Below are positions 40,691 through 50,358 of a stretch of 64,000 bases of DNA, in pieces. The first letter of the stretch is position 1; every line of letters starts with the position of its first letter. The notes under the pieces are model-generated. The model ran no database searches and was not told the origin of the DNA. It worked only from the letters and a program-made list of their open reading frames with translations. A program made the position numbers and the translations under genes. Origin of the DNA: Myxococcales bacterium (lineage in GTDB: Bacteria > Myxococcota > UBA796 > SXON01); the NCBI GenBank assembly GCA_009692585.1, contig SHYX01000016.1, positions 1 to 64,000 of the forward strand. Direction: 5' to 3'.

Positions 40691-41121
40691 GCCAGGGTGT
40701 GCCTGCCGCCAGACCGTTCATGCTGCCTCTCCTCCCGCCGGCGGGAATGGACGTCGGGTACAACCATCTTCTGCTTCCCTTCGCTTCGAGCCACCGTGCC
40801 CGTGCCGGTTGGATCGAGGATGGCTTCAAGGTCCTTCAGCACGGCGGGTGGCACATCGGCGCCGACGCTCGGGTCGGCGAAACGCTCAACCGCGCTCCAC
40901 AGGTCAGAGCTGCCGCGGGAGCCCCAACGGTCAACCACCCGTTGGGCGTCGCGGGTCAGCGTGAGGGGATCTCGACCTGGGCCAGTATCCCTCCAGCCGA
41001 CGCGGCCAGAGTCGACGTGCCCGTCGAACAGGTCTCGCGCGTTCTTCAGGCTGTTGGCGAACGTCCTCAGCGTGCGTCCGTCCCCAAGCTCCCCATAAAA
41101 CAGGCATAGGCCCTGCTCCAC
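40684..41121 (-). CDS. Unknown small protein, possibly a fragment
   Basis: 145 codons from GTG 41121 to a TGA or TAG at 40684. Natural-looking sequence in the first 110 residues (EQGLCLFYGELGDGRTLRTF, FANSLKNARDLFDGHVDSGR, ALSRDAQRVVDRW-like helices), then low-complexity ending. GC at third positions is lower than in neighbours, hinting at transfer or decay. A stop lies just upstream of the start, so no longer N terminus exists. No family recognised. Confidence 0.4.
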   Translation of the reverse strand: MEQGLCLFYGELGDGRTLRTFANSLKNARDLFDGHVDSGRVGWRDTGPGRDPLTLTRDAQRVVDRWGSRGSSDLWSAVERFADPSVGADVPPAVLKDLEAILDPTGTGTVARSEGKQKMVVPDVHSRRREERQHERSGGRHTLAP

Positions 41122-41334
41122 TCGTCGGTTCGAAGCTCAGCAGGCGGCAAGGGAGGGCCTCCGTCGGGTGGGCGATGGCCCGCCCGCGGGCGGTAGCGGC
41201 GCCGCGACCAGGTGCTCACCCCGTCGGTGGCGTCGACGAGGGTTGGCGTCGAGGCACTGGGGTAACTCCAGGACGCCCCCTCTTGACCAAGCAACACTCT
41301 GGAGCTAACATCCCCCTCTCACCCAGAGATTCAC

Positions 41335-41838
41335 ATGTCCTTCCGTCTGATCCTCCCCCTCGCCGCGGCCTTGTCCTTCGCCGTCGCGTGCACCGGTGGC
41401 TCCACCCCCGACGCTCCGCCGCCCGCGCCGCCCGCGCCCCCGGCGGCGCCTCCCCCGCCGGTCGCGCCTCCCGTAGCCGCGGGCAGTGTCGGCGTCGCCG
41501 AATGCGACGACTACATCGCGAAGATGACCGCCTGCCTGGGCACGATGGACGCGGCGGTCAAGGCCGCCACCGAAAGCGGGTTCGCCAAGACGACCGACGC
41601 CTGGCGCGCCGCGGCGGTGACGCCTGAGGGCAAGGCGGGTTTGGCGATGGGCTGCAAAGCCGCGCTGGCGTCGATCCCTCCGACGTGCGCGGGTGGGACT
41701 GCGGCGGGGACCGCCCCGGTCGTCGCGCCCCCGGTAGAGACCGTCGAGGTCAAGACCGAGCCGGAGAAGAAGTCCTCCGAGGCGCCGAATCCTTCCCACA
41801 AGCAGGGCGTGTCGCCGCTGAAGAAGAAGAAGCACTGA
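41335..41838 (+). CDS. Small Cys-containing lipoprotein
   Basis: 167 residues. Signal MSFRLILPLAAALSFAVAC with a lipidated Cys at 19, then a Pro/Ala-rich linker of about 30 residues. A compact helical domain (about 55-120) has four Cys: VAECDDYIAKMTACLG and GLAMGCKAALASIPPTCAG, likely two disulfides. An acidic, Pro-rich, then Lys-rich tail (LKKKKH) follows. Similar Cys-patterned small lipoproteins occur in myxobacteria, but I know of no function. Divergent from 40684-41121 and convergent with the hcr-like pair. Confidence 0.8.
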   Translation: MSFRLILPLAAALSFAVACTGGSTPDAPPPAPPAPPAAPPPPVAPPVAAGSVGVAECDDYIAKMTACLGTMDAAVKAATESGFAKTTDAWRAAAVTPEGKAGLAMGCKAALASIPPTCAGGTAAGTAPVVAPPVETVEVKTEPEKKSSEAPNPSHKQGVSPLKKKKH

Positions 41839-41856
41839 TACCGCTCGGCCGCCGGC

Positions 41857-42825
41857 TCACCCGCGCAGGGCGCCCAACGCCCGCCGCGTGAACACCGCCG
41901 CCATCTGGCGGCGCCAGTTGCTGTCCCCGTGCACGCTTCCCTGCGGACGCGTTTGCTTGTGCACGAGGTCGGCGATTGCGGCCACGCCTACATCATCGAG
42001 CGGCGCGCCCAGGAACGCGTCGAGCCCGCGGACGGGCTTCGGCTGCGGACTGACGGCGCCCACTACGATCTCCAGAGAGCGCGGCGTGGACCCCTCCCAG
42101 TGCCCGCAGACGGCGAGGCCCACCTGCGGGAAGTCGATGCTGTCGCGCGTACGGAGCTTGGTGTAGCTGCCCCGGAAGCCAACGCCGGGGAGCGGAACTA
42201 CCAACCCGGTCAACAGTTCACCCGCGGTGAGTCGCAGGTGATCCATGCCGTTGTATTGATACAACTCACGAATATTCAGCTCGCGCCTGCCTTCTGGGCC
42301 AAGGAGTCGTAGCGTGGCGTTGAGCGCGAGCAGCACCGGGACGGTGTCACTCGACTGGCTTGCCACGCAGGTCTTGGGGCCGCCCACCACATGGCACCAG
42401 GTGCCCTCGGCCTTGAGGCAGTACCCGAGCGCCTGCCGCCAGAAGAGCGTCTGATTGTAATACATGCACCGTGTATCAAGCATCACGTTGCCGCCGAGGG
42501 TGGCCATCGCCCGGATCTGGGGACTCGCGACCAGCGCTGCGGCCTGGGCCAGCGGCGGCAGGAACTCGCGCACCGTGCGGTCAGCGGCGAGCTCGTCTAG
42601 CCGGGTCGCGGCGCTGATCACGATGGTGTCGGCCTCGCGGCGGACCCCACCGGCAATCGCGCCGATGCCCACCAACAGCTTCGGGGCGAAGATCCCATGC
42701 TTGAGATTGGGCAGCAGGTCGGTCCCCCCGGCCACGTACTGGGCCTTGGGCTCCGACTGCCACAAAGACAGCGCCTCCTCCCACGACGACGCATGGCGAT
42801 ACACGAAGCCCTCCATGCGCAGCAT
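41857..42825 (-). CDS. hcrB: 4-hydroxybenzoyl-CoA-reductase-like FAD/4Fe-4S subunit
   Basis: 322 residues of the xanthine-oxidase medium-subunit family. The FAD site shows YVAGGTDLLPNLKHG and TLGGNVMLDTRC. What marks it as HcrB-like is an insertion with four Cys spaced 16, 8 and 9 residues apart (Cys in DTRC, GYC, TWC and KTC), the ligands of the extra 4Fe-4S cluster described only for 4-hydroxybenzoyl-CoA reductase and its close kin. The ATG overlaps the stop of the fused gene upstream (ATGA). Together they would remove the phenolic hydroxyl from 4-hydroxybenzoyl-CoA at the cost of ferredoxin electrons. Confidence 0.82.
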   Translation of the reverse strand: MLRMEGFVYRHASSWEEALSLWQSEPKAQYVAGGTDLLPNLKHGIFAPKLLVGIGAIAGGVRREADTIVISAATRLDELAADRTVREFLPPLAQAAALVASPQIRAMATLGGNVMLDTRCMYYNQTLFWRQALGYCLKAEGTWCHVVGGPKTCVASQSSDTVPVLLALNATLRLLGPEGRRELNIRELYQYNGMDHLRLTAGELLTGLVVPLPGVGFRGSYTKLRTRDSIDFPQVGLAVCGHWEGSTPRSLEIVVGAVSPQPKPVRGLDAFLGAPLDDVGVAAIADLVHKQTRPQGSVHGDSNWRRQMAAVFTRRALGALRG

Positions 42826-45617
42826 CAGGCCCTCCCGGCGACGATCGCAGCGAGGACCCGTTCCGGCGTGAACGGGATGCGCCTCAGGCGGATGCCCACC
42901 GCGTCGGCGATCGCGTTGGCGATGGCCGGGATCACCGGATGCAGGGGCCCCTCGCCAGCCTCCTTGGCACCGTAGGGTCCACCCGGATCGATGGACTCGA
43001 CGATCTGGGCGATGAAGTCCGGCGACTCCATCGACGTCGGGATGCGGTAGTCCAGGAGATTGGGACCGGTGTGCAGGCCGCGCTCGTCGAAGGTGTGCGC
43101 TTCCATCAGCGCTTCGGCGTAGCCCATGTAGACCGAGCCCTCGATCTGCCCCTCGACGAGCTGGGGATTGAGCGCCCGGCCGCAGTCGTGCGCCGCCCAG
43201 ACCTTCTCCACTCGTACGATGCCGGTCTCAGGATCGACGGTGACCTCGCACACGTGGGCAGTGGCAGAGTAGGCAGGGGACGCGCCGATGGTGCCCCCGC
43301 GGTACTCCCCGCCGACCTTGCGGGTGCGGTAGCCCCCGGCGGCCACCAGGGGGGTGCCGGCCTCGGCCTCGGCCAGGATCAACGCGTCCCGGGCGTGGAT
43401 GCTCCGCGCGGGGTCCTCGCGATCGGCGTACAGCCCGAACCCCTTCACCACCCGGTCCGCCGGCACCTTCCACAGCGCGGCGACGGCGTTTCGGAGGGCA
43501 GTCCCCATCGTCCGACCTGCCTCCTGGGCGGCGATGCCAGCCATGAACGTGACGCGGCTGCTGTACGAACCCAGGTCGACCGGGGTCAGTTCGGTATCTC
43601 CGGAGACGACGGTGATGTCCTCGGGCGAAACGCCTGTCTCCTCCGCGACGATGTAGGCGAGCATGCCATCGCTGCCCTGTCCGATGTCGTTGGCGCCGCA
43701 GAACACGGTGATCTTGCCGCTGCGGTCGGCGCGCAGCATCACCCCGGATTGGGGCATCTCGTTGGGGTAGATGGGGTACGCGGTCCCCGAGATGTACATC
43801 GACGCGGCCACGCCCAGACCGCGCCCGTATGGCAACTTCCCTCGGCGCGCTCTCCAAGCACTCGCGCGCTCGACCGCGTCCAGACACTCTGCGATGCCCG
43901 AGGACGTGACCAGAAGTCCGTTGACCGTCCGTTCGCCAGCCGTCACCATGTTCTTGCGACGCAACTCAATGGGGTCAAGCGCCAGGCGATCCGCGAGCTC
44001 GTCCACAGCGCATTCGAAGGCGAATCTCGGCTGCACGCTGCCATGCCCGCGCTTGGGCCCGCAACACGGCTTGTTGGTGTATACTCGTCGCGACCTGAAG
44101 TGGTAGCTCTCGAAGCCGACCGGCCCGGTCAACAACTGCCCCGCGTAGTAGGTGGTGACCAACCCAAACGAATGGTAGGCGCCGCCGTCGATGAGGATGT
44201 CACTTTCGACGGCGGTGATGCGCCCATCCTTGGTGCCACCGACCCGAAAGGCCATGTCCATCGGATGGCGGCCGCGGTGCGCGTAGAACACCTCCTCACG
44301 CGTGTAGAGGATCTTCACTGGCCTGCCCGCTTTCTTAGCCAGGACCGCCACGCAGAACTCAAGGTCGAAGGGCTCGGACTTGCCACCGAAGGCGCCCCCG
44401 ACGACGGGTTGGATGACGCGCACGTCTTCGGCGCCGATACCCAGGACCTTGGCCAGCTCCCGATGCAGGTAGTGGGACACCTGAGTGGCCGACCACACCG
44501 TGAGCTTGTGGTCCGCCGACCACTGGCCGATCGCGCAGTGCGGTTCGATCGCCGCGTGGGTGCTGCCCTCGTAGAACCAGCGGTTCTCGACCACGGCATC
44601 GGCGTTGGCGAAGCCGGCCTCGACATCGCCGAAGCGGAGATCGACCTCCTTGCAGACGTTGTCGGCCCACGGGCGGCCCTTCCAGTCCACCTCGTGCACC
44701 AGCGGGGCCCCAGGCGCGATCGCGGCCTGGGCGTCCTTGACGAGTGCAAGCACCTCGTACTCGACCTTGATCGCGTGGAGGGCACGATTGGCGGTCTCTT
44801 CGTCCACCGCCGCCACCGCTGCCACGCCTTCGCCGATGTAGCGCACCTTGCCGACCGCCAGCGCGGTCTCGTCCGGGGTCCACGGGATGATGCAGTACGC
44901 CGTGGGCAGATCTTCGCCGGTCATGACCGCGAACACCCCGGGGAGCGCGCTCGCGGCGGTGGTGTCGATGGACAGGATGCGGGCGTGCGCGTGTGGCGAG
45001 CGGAGGATCTTGCCGTGGGCCATCCGGGGAAGCTGGATGTCGTCGGTGTAGACGGCCTCGCCGGTGGCCTTGTGGATGCTGTCGGCCTTGCGGCCCCGGG
45101 CACCGATCACGTCGAAGCCCGCGCTGGGGGTGCCGTACCGCACGGGCACGTGGCGCTCACACCCGTCGGCGGCCATGCGGACCGCTTCGAAGATCTTGGT
45201 GTACCCGGTGCACCGACACAGGTTCCCCGAGAGCGCCTCGCGGATCTCGCCGTCGGTCGGCTTGGGGACGCGGTTGAGCAGGGCGCGGGCACTCAGGATC
45301 ATCCCCGGCTGGCAGAATCCGCACTGCAGGGCGCCGCAGACGTCGAACGCCCGCTGTACCGGGTCGGGCCCAGCGGGTGTGGCCAGGCCTTCGATGGTCG
45401 TGACCTCGCCCCGCACGCTGTGGGCCAGGGTCAGGCAGGAGAGCACCGGCTTGCCGTCGAGCAGGACGGTGCAGGCCCCGCAGTCGCCCTTGTCGCAGCC
45501 CTGCTTGCTCCCGGTCAGGCCCGCGCCGTAGCGCAGCGCCTCGAGCAGCGTCCAGGACTCCGGCACGGCGATGCACAGCGCCTCGCCATTGACCCGGACC
45601 GTGACGAGCGACTTCAT
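42825..45617 (-). CDS. Fused HcrC-HcrA: 2Fe-2S plus molybdenum subunit of a 4-hydroxybenzoyl-CoA-reductase-like enzyme
   Basis: 930 residues. Residues 1-155 are a complete two-cluster 2Fe-2S subunit: plant-type cluster Cys 41, 46, 49 and 61 (GCDKGDCGACTVL), second cluster CGFCQPGM and CRCTGY. From about 175 to the end lies the molybdopterin-cytosine subunit (GEAVYTDDIQLPRMAHGKIL, GGAFGGKSEPFDLEF, and a late YGAKEAGEGPLHP with the active-site Glu). In Thauera these are separate genes hcrC and hcrA; here one polypeptide holds both. The ATG follows TTAGCT by seven bases. Electron flow goes via HcrB, whose gene overlaps this stop. Substrate is inferred from HcrB features. Confidence 0.85.
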   Translation of the reverse strand: MKSLVTVRVNGEALCIAVPESWTLLEALRYGAGLTGSKQGCDKGDCGACTVLLDGKPVLSCLTLAHSVRGEVTTIEGLATPAGPDPVQRAFDVCGALQCGFCQPGMILSARALLNRVPKPTDGEIREALSGNLCRCTGYTKIFEAVRMAADGCERHVPVRYGTPSAGFDVIGARGRKADSIHKATGEAVYTDDIQLPRMAHGKILRSPHAHARILSIDTTAASALPGVFAVMTGEDLPTAYCIIPWTPDETALAVGKVRYIGEGVAAVAAVDEETANRALHAIKVEYEVLALVKDAQAAIAPGAPLVHEVDWKGRPWADNVCKEVDLRFGDVEAGFANADAVVENRWFYEGSTHAAIEPHCAIGQWSADHKLTVWSATQVSHYLHRELAKVLGIGAEDVRVIQPVVGGAFGGKSEPFDLEFCVAVLAKKAGRPVKILYTREEVFYAHRGRHPMDMAFRVGGTKDGRITAVESDILIDGGAYHSFGLVTTYYAGQLLTGPVGFESYHFRSRRVYTNKPCCGPKRGHGSVQPRFAFECAVDELADRLALDPIELRRKNMVTAGERTVNGLLVTSSGIAECLDAVERASAWRARRGKLPYGRGLGVAASMYISGTAYPIYPNEMPQSGVMLRADRSGKITVFCGANDIGQGSDGMLAYIVAEETGVSPEDITVVSGDTELTPVDLGSYSSRVTFMAGIAAQEAGRTMGTALRNAVAALWKVPADRVVKGFGLYADREDPARSIHARDALILAEAEAGTPLVAAGGYRTRKVGGEYRGGTIGASPAYSATAHVCEVTVDPETGIVRVEKVWAAHDCGRALNPQLVEGQIEGSVYMGYAEALMEAHTFDERGLHTGPNLLDYRIPTSMESPDFIAQIVESIDPGGPYGAKEAGEGPLHPVIPAIANAIADAVGIRLRRIPFTPERVLAAIVAGRA

Positions 45618-45651
45618 GGGGCGGAGCTAACATAGGATACCCTCCGACTCC

Positions 45652-46410
45652 ATGCTGGCGCTCTGGCTGTTGATTGCGTCGATGCCCGACGCGGCGGTGT
45701 CGATTGGGGCGGGACGCTTTGCCATGGGCGACGCCGACATGCCCGATGCGCGGCCGGTGCGGGAGGTCGAGGTCTCGGCGTTCCGGATCGATCGCACCGA
45801 GGTCAGCATCGGCGAGTTCGAGGCGTTTGCCGCGGGGCCCGGTTGGAGCGCCGACGCCTGCTGGTCCTCAGGCGGTCTGGCGTGGCGGTCCACGCACCCC
45901 ACTGGCGCCGGACCGACGGCGCGTGCGTCGGGGCGGGCCGGCGATCACCCCGTGGTCGCGGTGACCTTCTGGGAGGCCGAGGCGTTCTGTGCCTGTCGCG
46001 GCGGCGCGCTGCCCACCGAAGCGCAGTGGGAGCGGGCCGCTTGTGGTGTCGAGCCACGGCCGGCGCCGCCGGCGGACGACTCTGGTGTGGCGTGGTGGTA
46101 CGAAGAAGGAAAACACGGCAGTCTGCCGGGCGTGTACACCCACCCGGTGGTCAATGGCTCGCCGCCCAACGTCTTCGGCCTCTCCGATATGGTCGGCAAT
46201 GTGTGGGAGTGGACACGCGACCAGTATCGAGCCGACGGCTACGCCCGGCTTCCCGCCAAGGACCCGGTCGCGACGGCGGCGTCGCCGTGGCGATCGGTGC
46301 GCGGGGGCTCCTACATGAATCTCCCATCATACGCCGGATGTTCGCACCGGGAGCCGGTCCGGCCCGACGAGCCTCGACTGACCGTGGGCGCCCGATGCGT
46401 CTACGAGTAG
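45652..46410 (+). CDS. Formylglycine-generating-enzyme-like (SUMF1/EgtB/PvdO) secreted protein
   Basis: 252 residues. A hydrophobic N terminus (MLALWLLIASMPDAAVSIG) suggests export. The family's folding markers are present: GRFAMGDADMPDARPVREVEV, the GDHPVVAVTFWEAEAFCACRGG segment, LPTEAQWERAA, FGLSDMVGNVWEWTRDQY and a final VRGGSYMN...VGARCVYE. Copper-ligand Cys pairs of true formylglycine-generating enzyme are not clearly placed. The stop overlaps the start of a paralogue. Role may be in modifying secreted partners or as a structural homologue. Confidence 0.75.
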   Translation: MLALWLLIASMPDAAVSIGAGRFAMGDADMPDARPVREVEVSAFRIDRTEVSIGEFEAFAAGPGWSADACWSSGGLAWRSTHPTGAGPTARASGRAGDHPVVAVTFWEAEAFCACRGGALPTEAQWERAACGVEPRPAPPADDSGVAWWYEEGKHGSLPGVYTHPVVNGSPPNVFGLSDMVGNVWEWTRDQYRADGYARLPAKDPVATAASPWRSVRGGSYMNLPSYAGCSHREPVRPDEPRLTVGARCVYE

Positions 46411-47357
46411 CGATACTTTTTTCATGGTTCGCGGGGTGCACGCCGGGCGCACCCGAGGGTCCGACGCCCAAGGTCAGCGTCATCATCGAGCGAGGGACCG
46501 GCGCGTTTGAGGGCATGGTCCACGTCCCCAGAAGCGCCGTCTCCGCGGGGGCTGCAGCGGGGCAGATGCGCCCGCCGCCGATGAGCCGCAGCCTCCCGCT
46601 TCCGACCTTCGTGTGCACCGCCACCGAGGTGCTCGCGGACCAGTGTCCGGGGCTCGAACACGACCCCCTTCCCAAGCGGGGCGTCCGGGTCTCCGCCTTC
46701 TGGATCGACGAAAACGAAGTCAGCAATATCGAATATGCGAAGTTTCTTGTCGCGACCGGCTACCGCCCGCCCCACGTGGCGGAGGCCTGGGCCGAAGAGG
46801 AATGGAACTGGGACGGCCCCACGCCGCCGGAGGGCAAGGGCGACCACCCCGCGGTGCTCACGAGCTGGTACGACGCCCGCGAATACTGCGCCTGGCGCGA
46901 CGCGCGGCTCCCCACCGAAGCGGAGTGGCACCTCGCCGCGCACGGGCCGGCCGGCGACGAGTGGGCGTACCCGTGGGGAGGTCGGTACGAGGACGGCCGG
47001 ATGAACCGAGGGAAGTTGGAGCCACCCAACTATGACGACGCCGACGGCTATCTGACCACCTCGCCGGTGGGCCAGTACCCCGCGGGGAAGAGTCGCTACG
47101 GCGCCAACGACCTGTTCGGCAACGCGTGGGAGTGGGTCGGGGACCTGCGCATGCGCAATTGGGGGGAGGTGCGCTTCGGCGATGCGGCCACCTTCTCCGA
47201 CCCGACGACGACGACGCTCGGGTTGTACGCCGGCACGAGAGGATTCAGCTATTTCGCCGACCCACGGCCGAACCTCGGTATCGGCCACAACTCCTTTCCG
47301 GTGGAGCTGCGCCGGAAGACCAGCGGGTTTCGATGCGCCCGGCCCGAGGGGGGATGA
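46395..47357 (+). CDS. Formylglycine-generating-enzyme-like lipoprotein (paralogue)
   Basis: 320 residues from ATG 46395, which overlaps the upstream stop by 16 bases. Signal ILFSWFAGC with a lipid-anchored Cys at 15. After a linker of about 80 residues the SUMF1-like domain contains VSAFWIDENEVSNIEYAKFL, GDHPAVLTSWYDAREYCAWR, RLPTEAEWHLAAHG, and FGNAWEWVGDLRMRN. The end GFRCARPEGG is family-like. With the upstream gene it forms a pair; perhaps both decorate or mature envelope proteins. Confidence 0.78.
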   Translation: MRLRVAILFSWFAGCTPGAPEGPTPKVSVIIERGTGAFEGMVHVPRSAVSAGAAAGQMRPPPMSRSLPLPTFVCTATEVLADQCPGLEHDPLPKRGVRVSAFWIDENEVSNIEYAKFLVATGYRPPHVAEAWAEEEWNWDGPTPPEGKGDHPAVLTSWYDAREYCAWRDARLPTEAEWHLAAHGPAGDEWAYPWGGRYEDGRMNRGKLEPPNYDDADGYLTTSPVGQYPAGKSRYGANDLFGNAWEWVGDLRMRNWGEVRFGDAATFSDPTTTTLGLYAGTRGFSYFADPRPNLGIGHNSFPVELRRKTSGFRCARPEGG

Positions 47358-47393
47358 CGACCCGGGACCCAGCCGCCGGGCTACCTTGCGGTC

Positions 47394-47819
47394 GTGGCTG
47401 AGCTGGAGTGGGAACCGCGACTGGAGCGCACCCGGGCCGAGGCCCTGGCGTTCGCGCCATTTGTCGGCCGGTGGACGGGCTCGGGCCACGCCCACGGCGA
47501 GGCCAGCACCGGCGAACTGATCGGGGAAGCCATCCTCGACGGCAGCCATTTCGAGGTGCGCGAGCGGGTGGATGGCCACGAAGATCGCTGTTTATACAGG
47601 TTCGAAGTTGGTGATATGAGCCTTCGGGTCATGCACCTCTTCGCGGGGGGAACGGTGCGCGAGTACCCGGTCGAGCGGACACCCGGTGGCCTCGTCTGGA
47701 TCACGCCCCCCAGCGAGCCCTCGGTGGAATGGTACTTTGACTCAGACCACCTGCGCTGCGAGGTGCGCTGGCCCGGTGCGGACCATCCCGACGTCGCCAT
47801 GTCCTGGACGCGGGCCTGA
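47394..47819 (+). CDS. Heme-binding beta-barrel (nitrobindin/THAP4-like) protein
   Basis: 141 residues. Opening [19 protein letters not shown] is the Gly-Trp signature of the FABP-like ferric-heme barrel (nitrobindin), followed by alternating strands [18 protein letters not shown] and [18 protein letters not shown]. Nitrobindins bind ferric heme through a C-terminal His; here His near 131 in GADHPDV is the candidate. GTG start follows TACCTT by six bases. The stop overlaps the aroC ATG. Confidence 0.6.
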   Translation: MAELEWEPRLERTRAEALAFAPFVGRWTGSGHAHGEASTGELIGEAILDGSHFEVRERVDGHEDRCLYRFEVGDMSLRVMHLFAGGTVREYPVERTPGGLVWITPPSEPSVEWYFDSDHLRCEVRWPGADHPDVAMSWTRA

Positions 47820-48943
47820 TGGCGGGAAACAGCTTCGGCCGCGCCTTTGTCGTCACCACATTTGGTGAAAGCCACGGCTCCGCGCTCGGGGTGGTGATCG
47901 ATGGGATGCCGGCCGGGGTCACCCTCGACATGGTCGCCGTGCAGGCCGATCTCGCCCGACGACGCCCCGGGCAGAGCGCCCTGACCTCCGCGCGCGACGA
48001 AGCCGATGTTCCGGAGGTGCTGAGCGGCGTGCTCGACGGGGTCACCCTCGGCACACCGCTGACGATGCTCTTTCGCAACGCCGATGCCGACTCTCGCCCG
48101 TACGAAGCGATGAAGGACGTGTATCGACCCTCTCACGCGGACTATACCTACGACGCACGGTACGGCATTCGCGACTGGCGCGGCGGGGGGCGGGCGAGCG
48201 CACGCGAGACGGTGGGGCGCGTCGCCGCCGGTGCGGTGGCACGCCAACTGTTGGCCGCCGTCGGCATCGAAGTGGTGGCGTGGGTGTCGCGTGTCGCGGA
48301 CGTGGAGGCGCTGCTCCCCGACACCGACGTGCTGACCCGAAGCGACGTCGACCAAAACCCGGTGCGTTGTCCGGATGCGGCGGCGGCGGCCCGGATGGAG
48401 GCGGTGATTCGTGAGGCACGTAAGGAGGGTGACACAGTCGGGGGTGTCATTCGATGTGTCGCCCGGGGCGTGCCGCCGGGACTGGGCAGCCCGGTCTTCG
48501 ACAAGTTGGAGGCAGACCTCGCCAAAGCGATGCTCTCGCTGCCCGCGGCGAAGGGTTTTGAGTCCGGGAGCGGCTACCTCGGCGCCACCCGGCGCGGCAG
48601 CGAGAACAACGATGCGTTCGTCCCTGGGGCGGACGGACGGCCGCGCACGCGCACGAACCACTCGGGCGGCATCCAGGGGGGCATCAGCAACGGCATGCCG
48701 GTTTTGTTCTCGGTGGCGTTCAAGCCGGTGGCGACGATCTTCCGCGAGCAGGACACCGTCGATGTCCTCAACCAGCCGCGCACGCTGGTCCCGCGCGGTC
48801 GCCATGACCCCTGCGTGCTCCCGCGGGCCGTGCCGATCGTCGAAGCGATGGCCTGCCTGGTGCTCGTAGACCACTGGCTACGTCGTGTGCCCCCGGACAC
48901 CGTCGCCAGCCGGACGCCCGCGCTACGTGGCCAGTCGGAGTGA
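47819..48943 (+). CDS. aroC: Chorismate synthase
   Basis: 374 residues. It makes chorismate from EPSP using reduced FMN, the last common step of aromatic amino acid synthesis. Motifs [18 protein letters not shown] at the N terminus, [35 protein letters not shown] with the catalytic His/Arg set, and [15 protein letters not shown]. Length normal. ATG overlaps the nitrobindin stop (TGATG), and the next gene begins in the aroC stop. Confidence 0.95.
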   Translation: MAGNSFGRAFVVTTFGESHGSALGVVIDGMPAGVTLDMVAVQADLARRRPGQSALTSARDEADVPEVLSGVLDGVTLGTPLTMLFRNADADSRPYEAMKDVYRPSHADYTYDARYGIRDWRGGGRASARETVGRVAAGAVARQLLAAVGIEVVAWVSRVADVEALLPDTDVLTRSDVDQNPVRCPDAAAAARMEAVIREARKEGDTVGGVIRCVARGVPPGLGSPVFDKLEADLAKAMLSLPAAKGFESGSGYLGATRRGSENNDAFVPGADGRPRTRTNHSGGIQGGISNGMPVLFSVAFKPVATIFREQDTVDVLNQPRTLVPRGRHDPCVLPRAVPIVEAMACLVLVDHWLRRVPPDTVASRTPALRGQSE

Positions 48944-50358
48944 CCTTGACCCACTTTTCATCCTTCGGCATCGACGAGGCGATTTGCCGCCGTGTGCTCA
49001 GCGTGGCCCTGTCCCGCGGCGCCGACGACGCCGACCTGTATTTCGAGCACTCGGGCAGCACGTCGGTTGCGCTCTCCGACGGCAAGGTCAACCGGGCCAG
49101 CACCCACGTCGATCTGGGCGTCGGCGTGCGGGTGGTGGTCGGCGATCAGGTCGGGTACGCCTACACCGAGGACCTCAGCGAAGCGGCGATGATCGCAGCC
49201 GCCAAGGTGGCGGCCGAGATTGCTTCGGGCTCGCGAACGACCGCCCCTGTGGCGCTCACCCTCAAACGACTGCCCAGCCGCTACCATGCCACCCAGCCCT
49301 GGGAGGGCGTGGACATGCAGACGCGGGTCGGGCTCGTCCGTGACTGGGAGAAGCGGGCCTTCGCCGAAGACTCCCGGGTGATTCGCGTCGAGACTTCGCT
49401 GGGAGATAGCTTCAAGCACATCCTGATCGCGCGGCCGGACGGACGGCTCGTCTACGACTACCAGCCGATGACGCGGGGGTGGGTGGTGTGCACCGCCGAG
49501 TCGGGGGCCAAGAAGGAGTCTGCGAGCGCAAACCTCGCCCAACGGGCCGGCTTGGAGTTCTTCACTGAAGAGCGCGTATCAAGCATGTGTCACCGCGCCG
49601 TGGCCGATACCACCGCGCTTTTCGACGCCGTCAAGCCTCCAGCCGGTGAGATGACCGTGGTCCTTGGCGCCGGGTCCTCGGGGATCCTCCTGCACGAAGC
49701 GATCGGCCACGGACTGGAGGCGGACTTCAATCGCAAGGGGATCAGCATCTTCGCCGACCGTCTGGGTCAACGAATCGCACCCCCCGGCGTCACCGTGGTC
49801 GACGACGGCACCATCCCCTTTGCGCGCGGAACCATCAACACCGACGACGAGGGCAACGATGCCCAGCGGACGGTGCTGGTGGAAGACGGCATCCTGCGCG
49901 GCTTCTTGCAGGATGAAATCAGCGCAAAGCACTATGGGGTGGCACCCACTGGCTCGGGCCGGAGGGAGAGTTTCCGCCACGTCGTGCTCCCGCGCATGCG
50001 CACCACGTACATGGAGTCGGGCACGATGCCGCCGGAAGAGATCATCGCCAGCGTGGCCAAGGGCATCTACTGCGCCGACTTTGCCAACGGTCAGGTCCAG
50101 ATCGGCGCGGGCGACTTCGCGTTCTACGTCCGCCGCGGTTTTATGATCGAGGATGGGAAGCTGACGCGCACCATCAAGGACGTCAACCTCATCGGCAACG
50201 GCCCACAGGTGCTGGCGACCATCGAGATGGTCGGGAACGATCTCAAGATCGACGAGGGCGGCTGGACCTGCGGCAAGGACGGGCAGAGCGTCCCGGTGAG
50301 TCAGGGAATGCCCACGGTCAAGGTATCGAAGTTGTCGGTAGGCGGGGTGAGCGCATGA
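48940..50358 (+). CDS. tldD: TldD metalloprotease subunit
   Basis: 472 residues. TldD with TldE forms a hetero-dimeric zinc peptidase that trims peptides such as microcin precursors and helps degrade CcdA. The active site [12 protein letters not shown] lies near residue 250, and [20 protein letters not shown] near 55 is typical. GTG overlaps the aroC stop; TTG 48946 is possible. The stop overlaps the tldE ATG (ATGA), so the two subunits are co-translated. Confidence 0.93.
   Translation: MTLTHFSSFGIDEAICRRVLSVALSRGADDADLYFEHSGSTSVALSDGKVNRASTHVDLGVGVRVVVGDQVGYAYTEDLSEAAMIAAAKVAAEIASGSRTTAPVALTLKRLPSRYHATQPWEGVDMQTRVGLVRDWEKRAFAEDSRVIRVETSLGDSFKHILIARPDGRLVYDYQPMTRGWVVCTAESGAKKESASANLAQRAGLEFFTEERVSSMCHRAVADTTALFDAVKPPAGEMTVVLGAGSSGILLHEAIGHGLEADFNRKGISIFADRLGQRIAPPGVTVVDDGTIPFARGTINTDDEGNDAQRTVLVEDGILRGFLQDEISAKHYGVAPTGSGRRESFRHVVLPRMRTTYMESGTMPPEEIIASVAKGIYCADFANGQVQIGAGDFAFYVRRGFMIEDGKLTRTIKDVNLIGNGPQVLATIEMVGNDLKIDEGGWTCGKDGQSVPVSQGMPTVKVSKLSVGGVSA

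Noticed and set aside
42939..45635. Very long plus-strand open frame opposite the fused Hcr gene
   Set aside because: It is the antisense shadow of a clearly conserved molybdoenzyme gene; high GC content removes stop codons in other frames.
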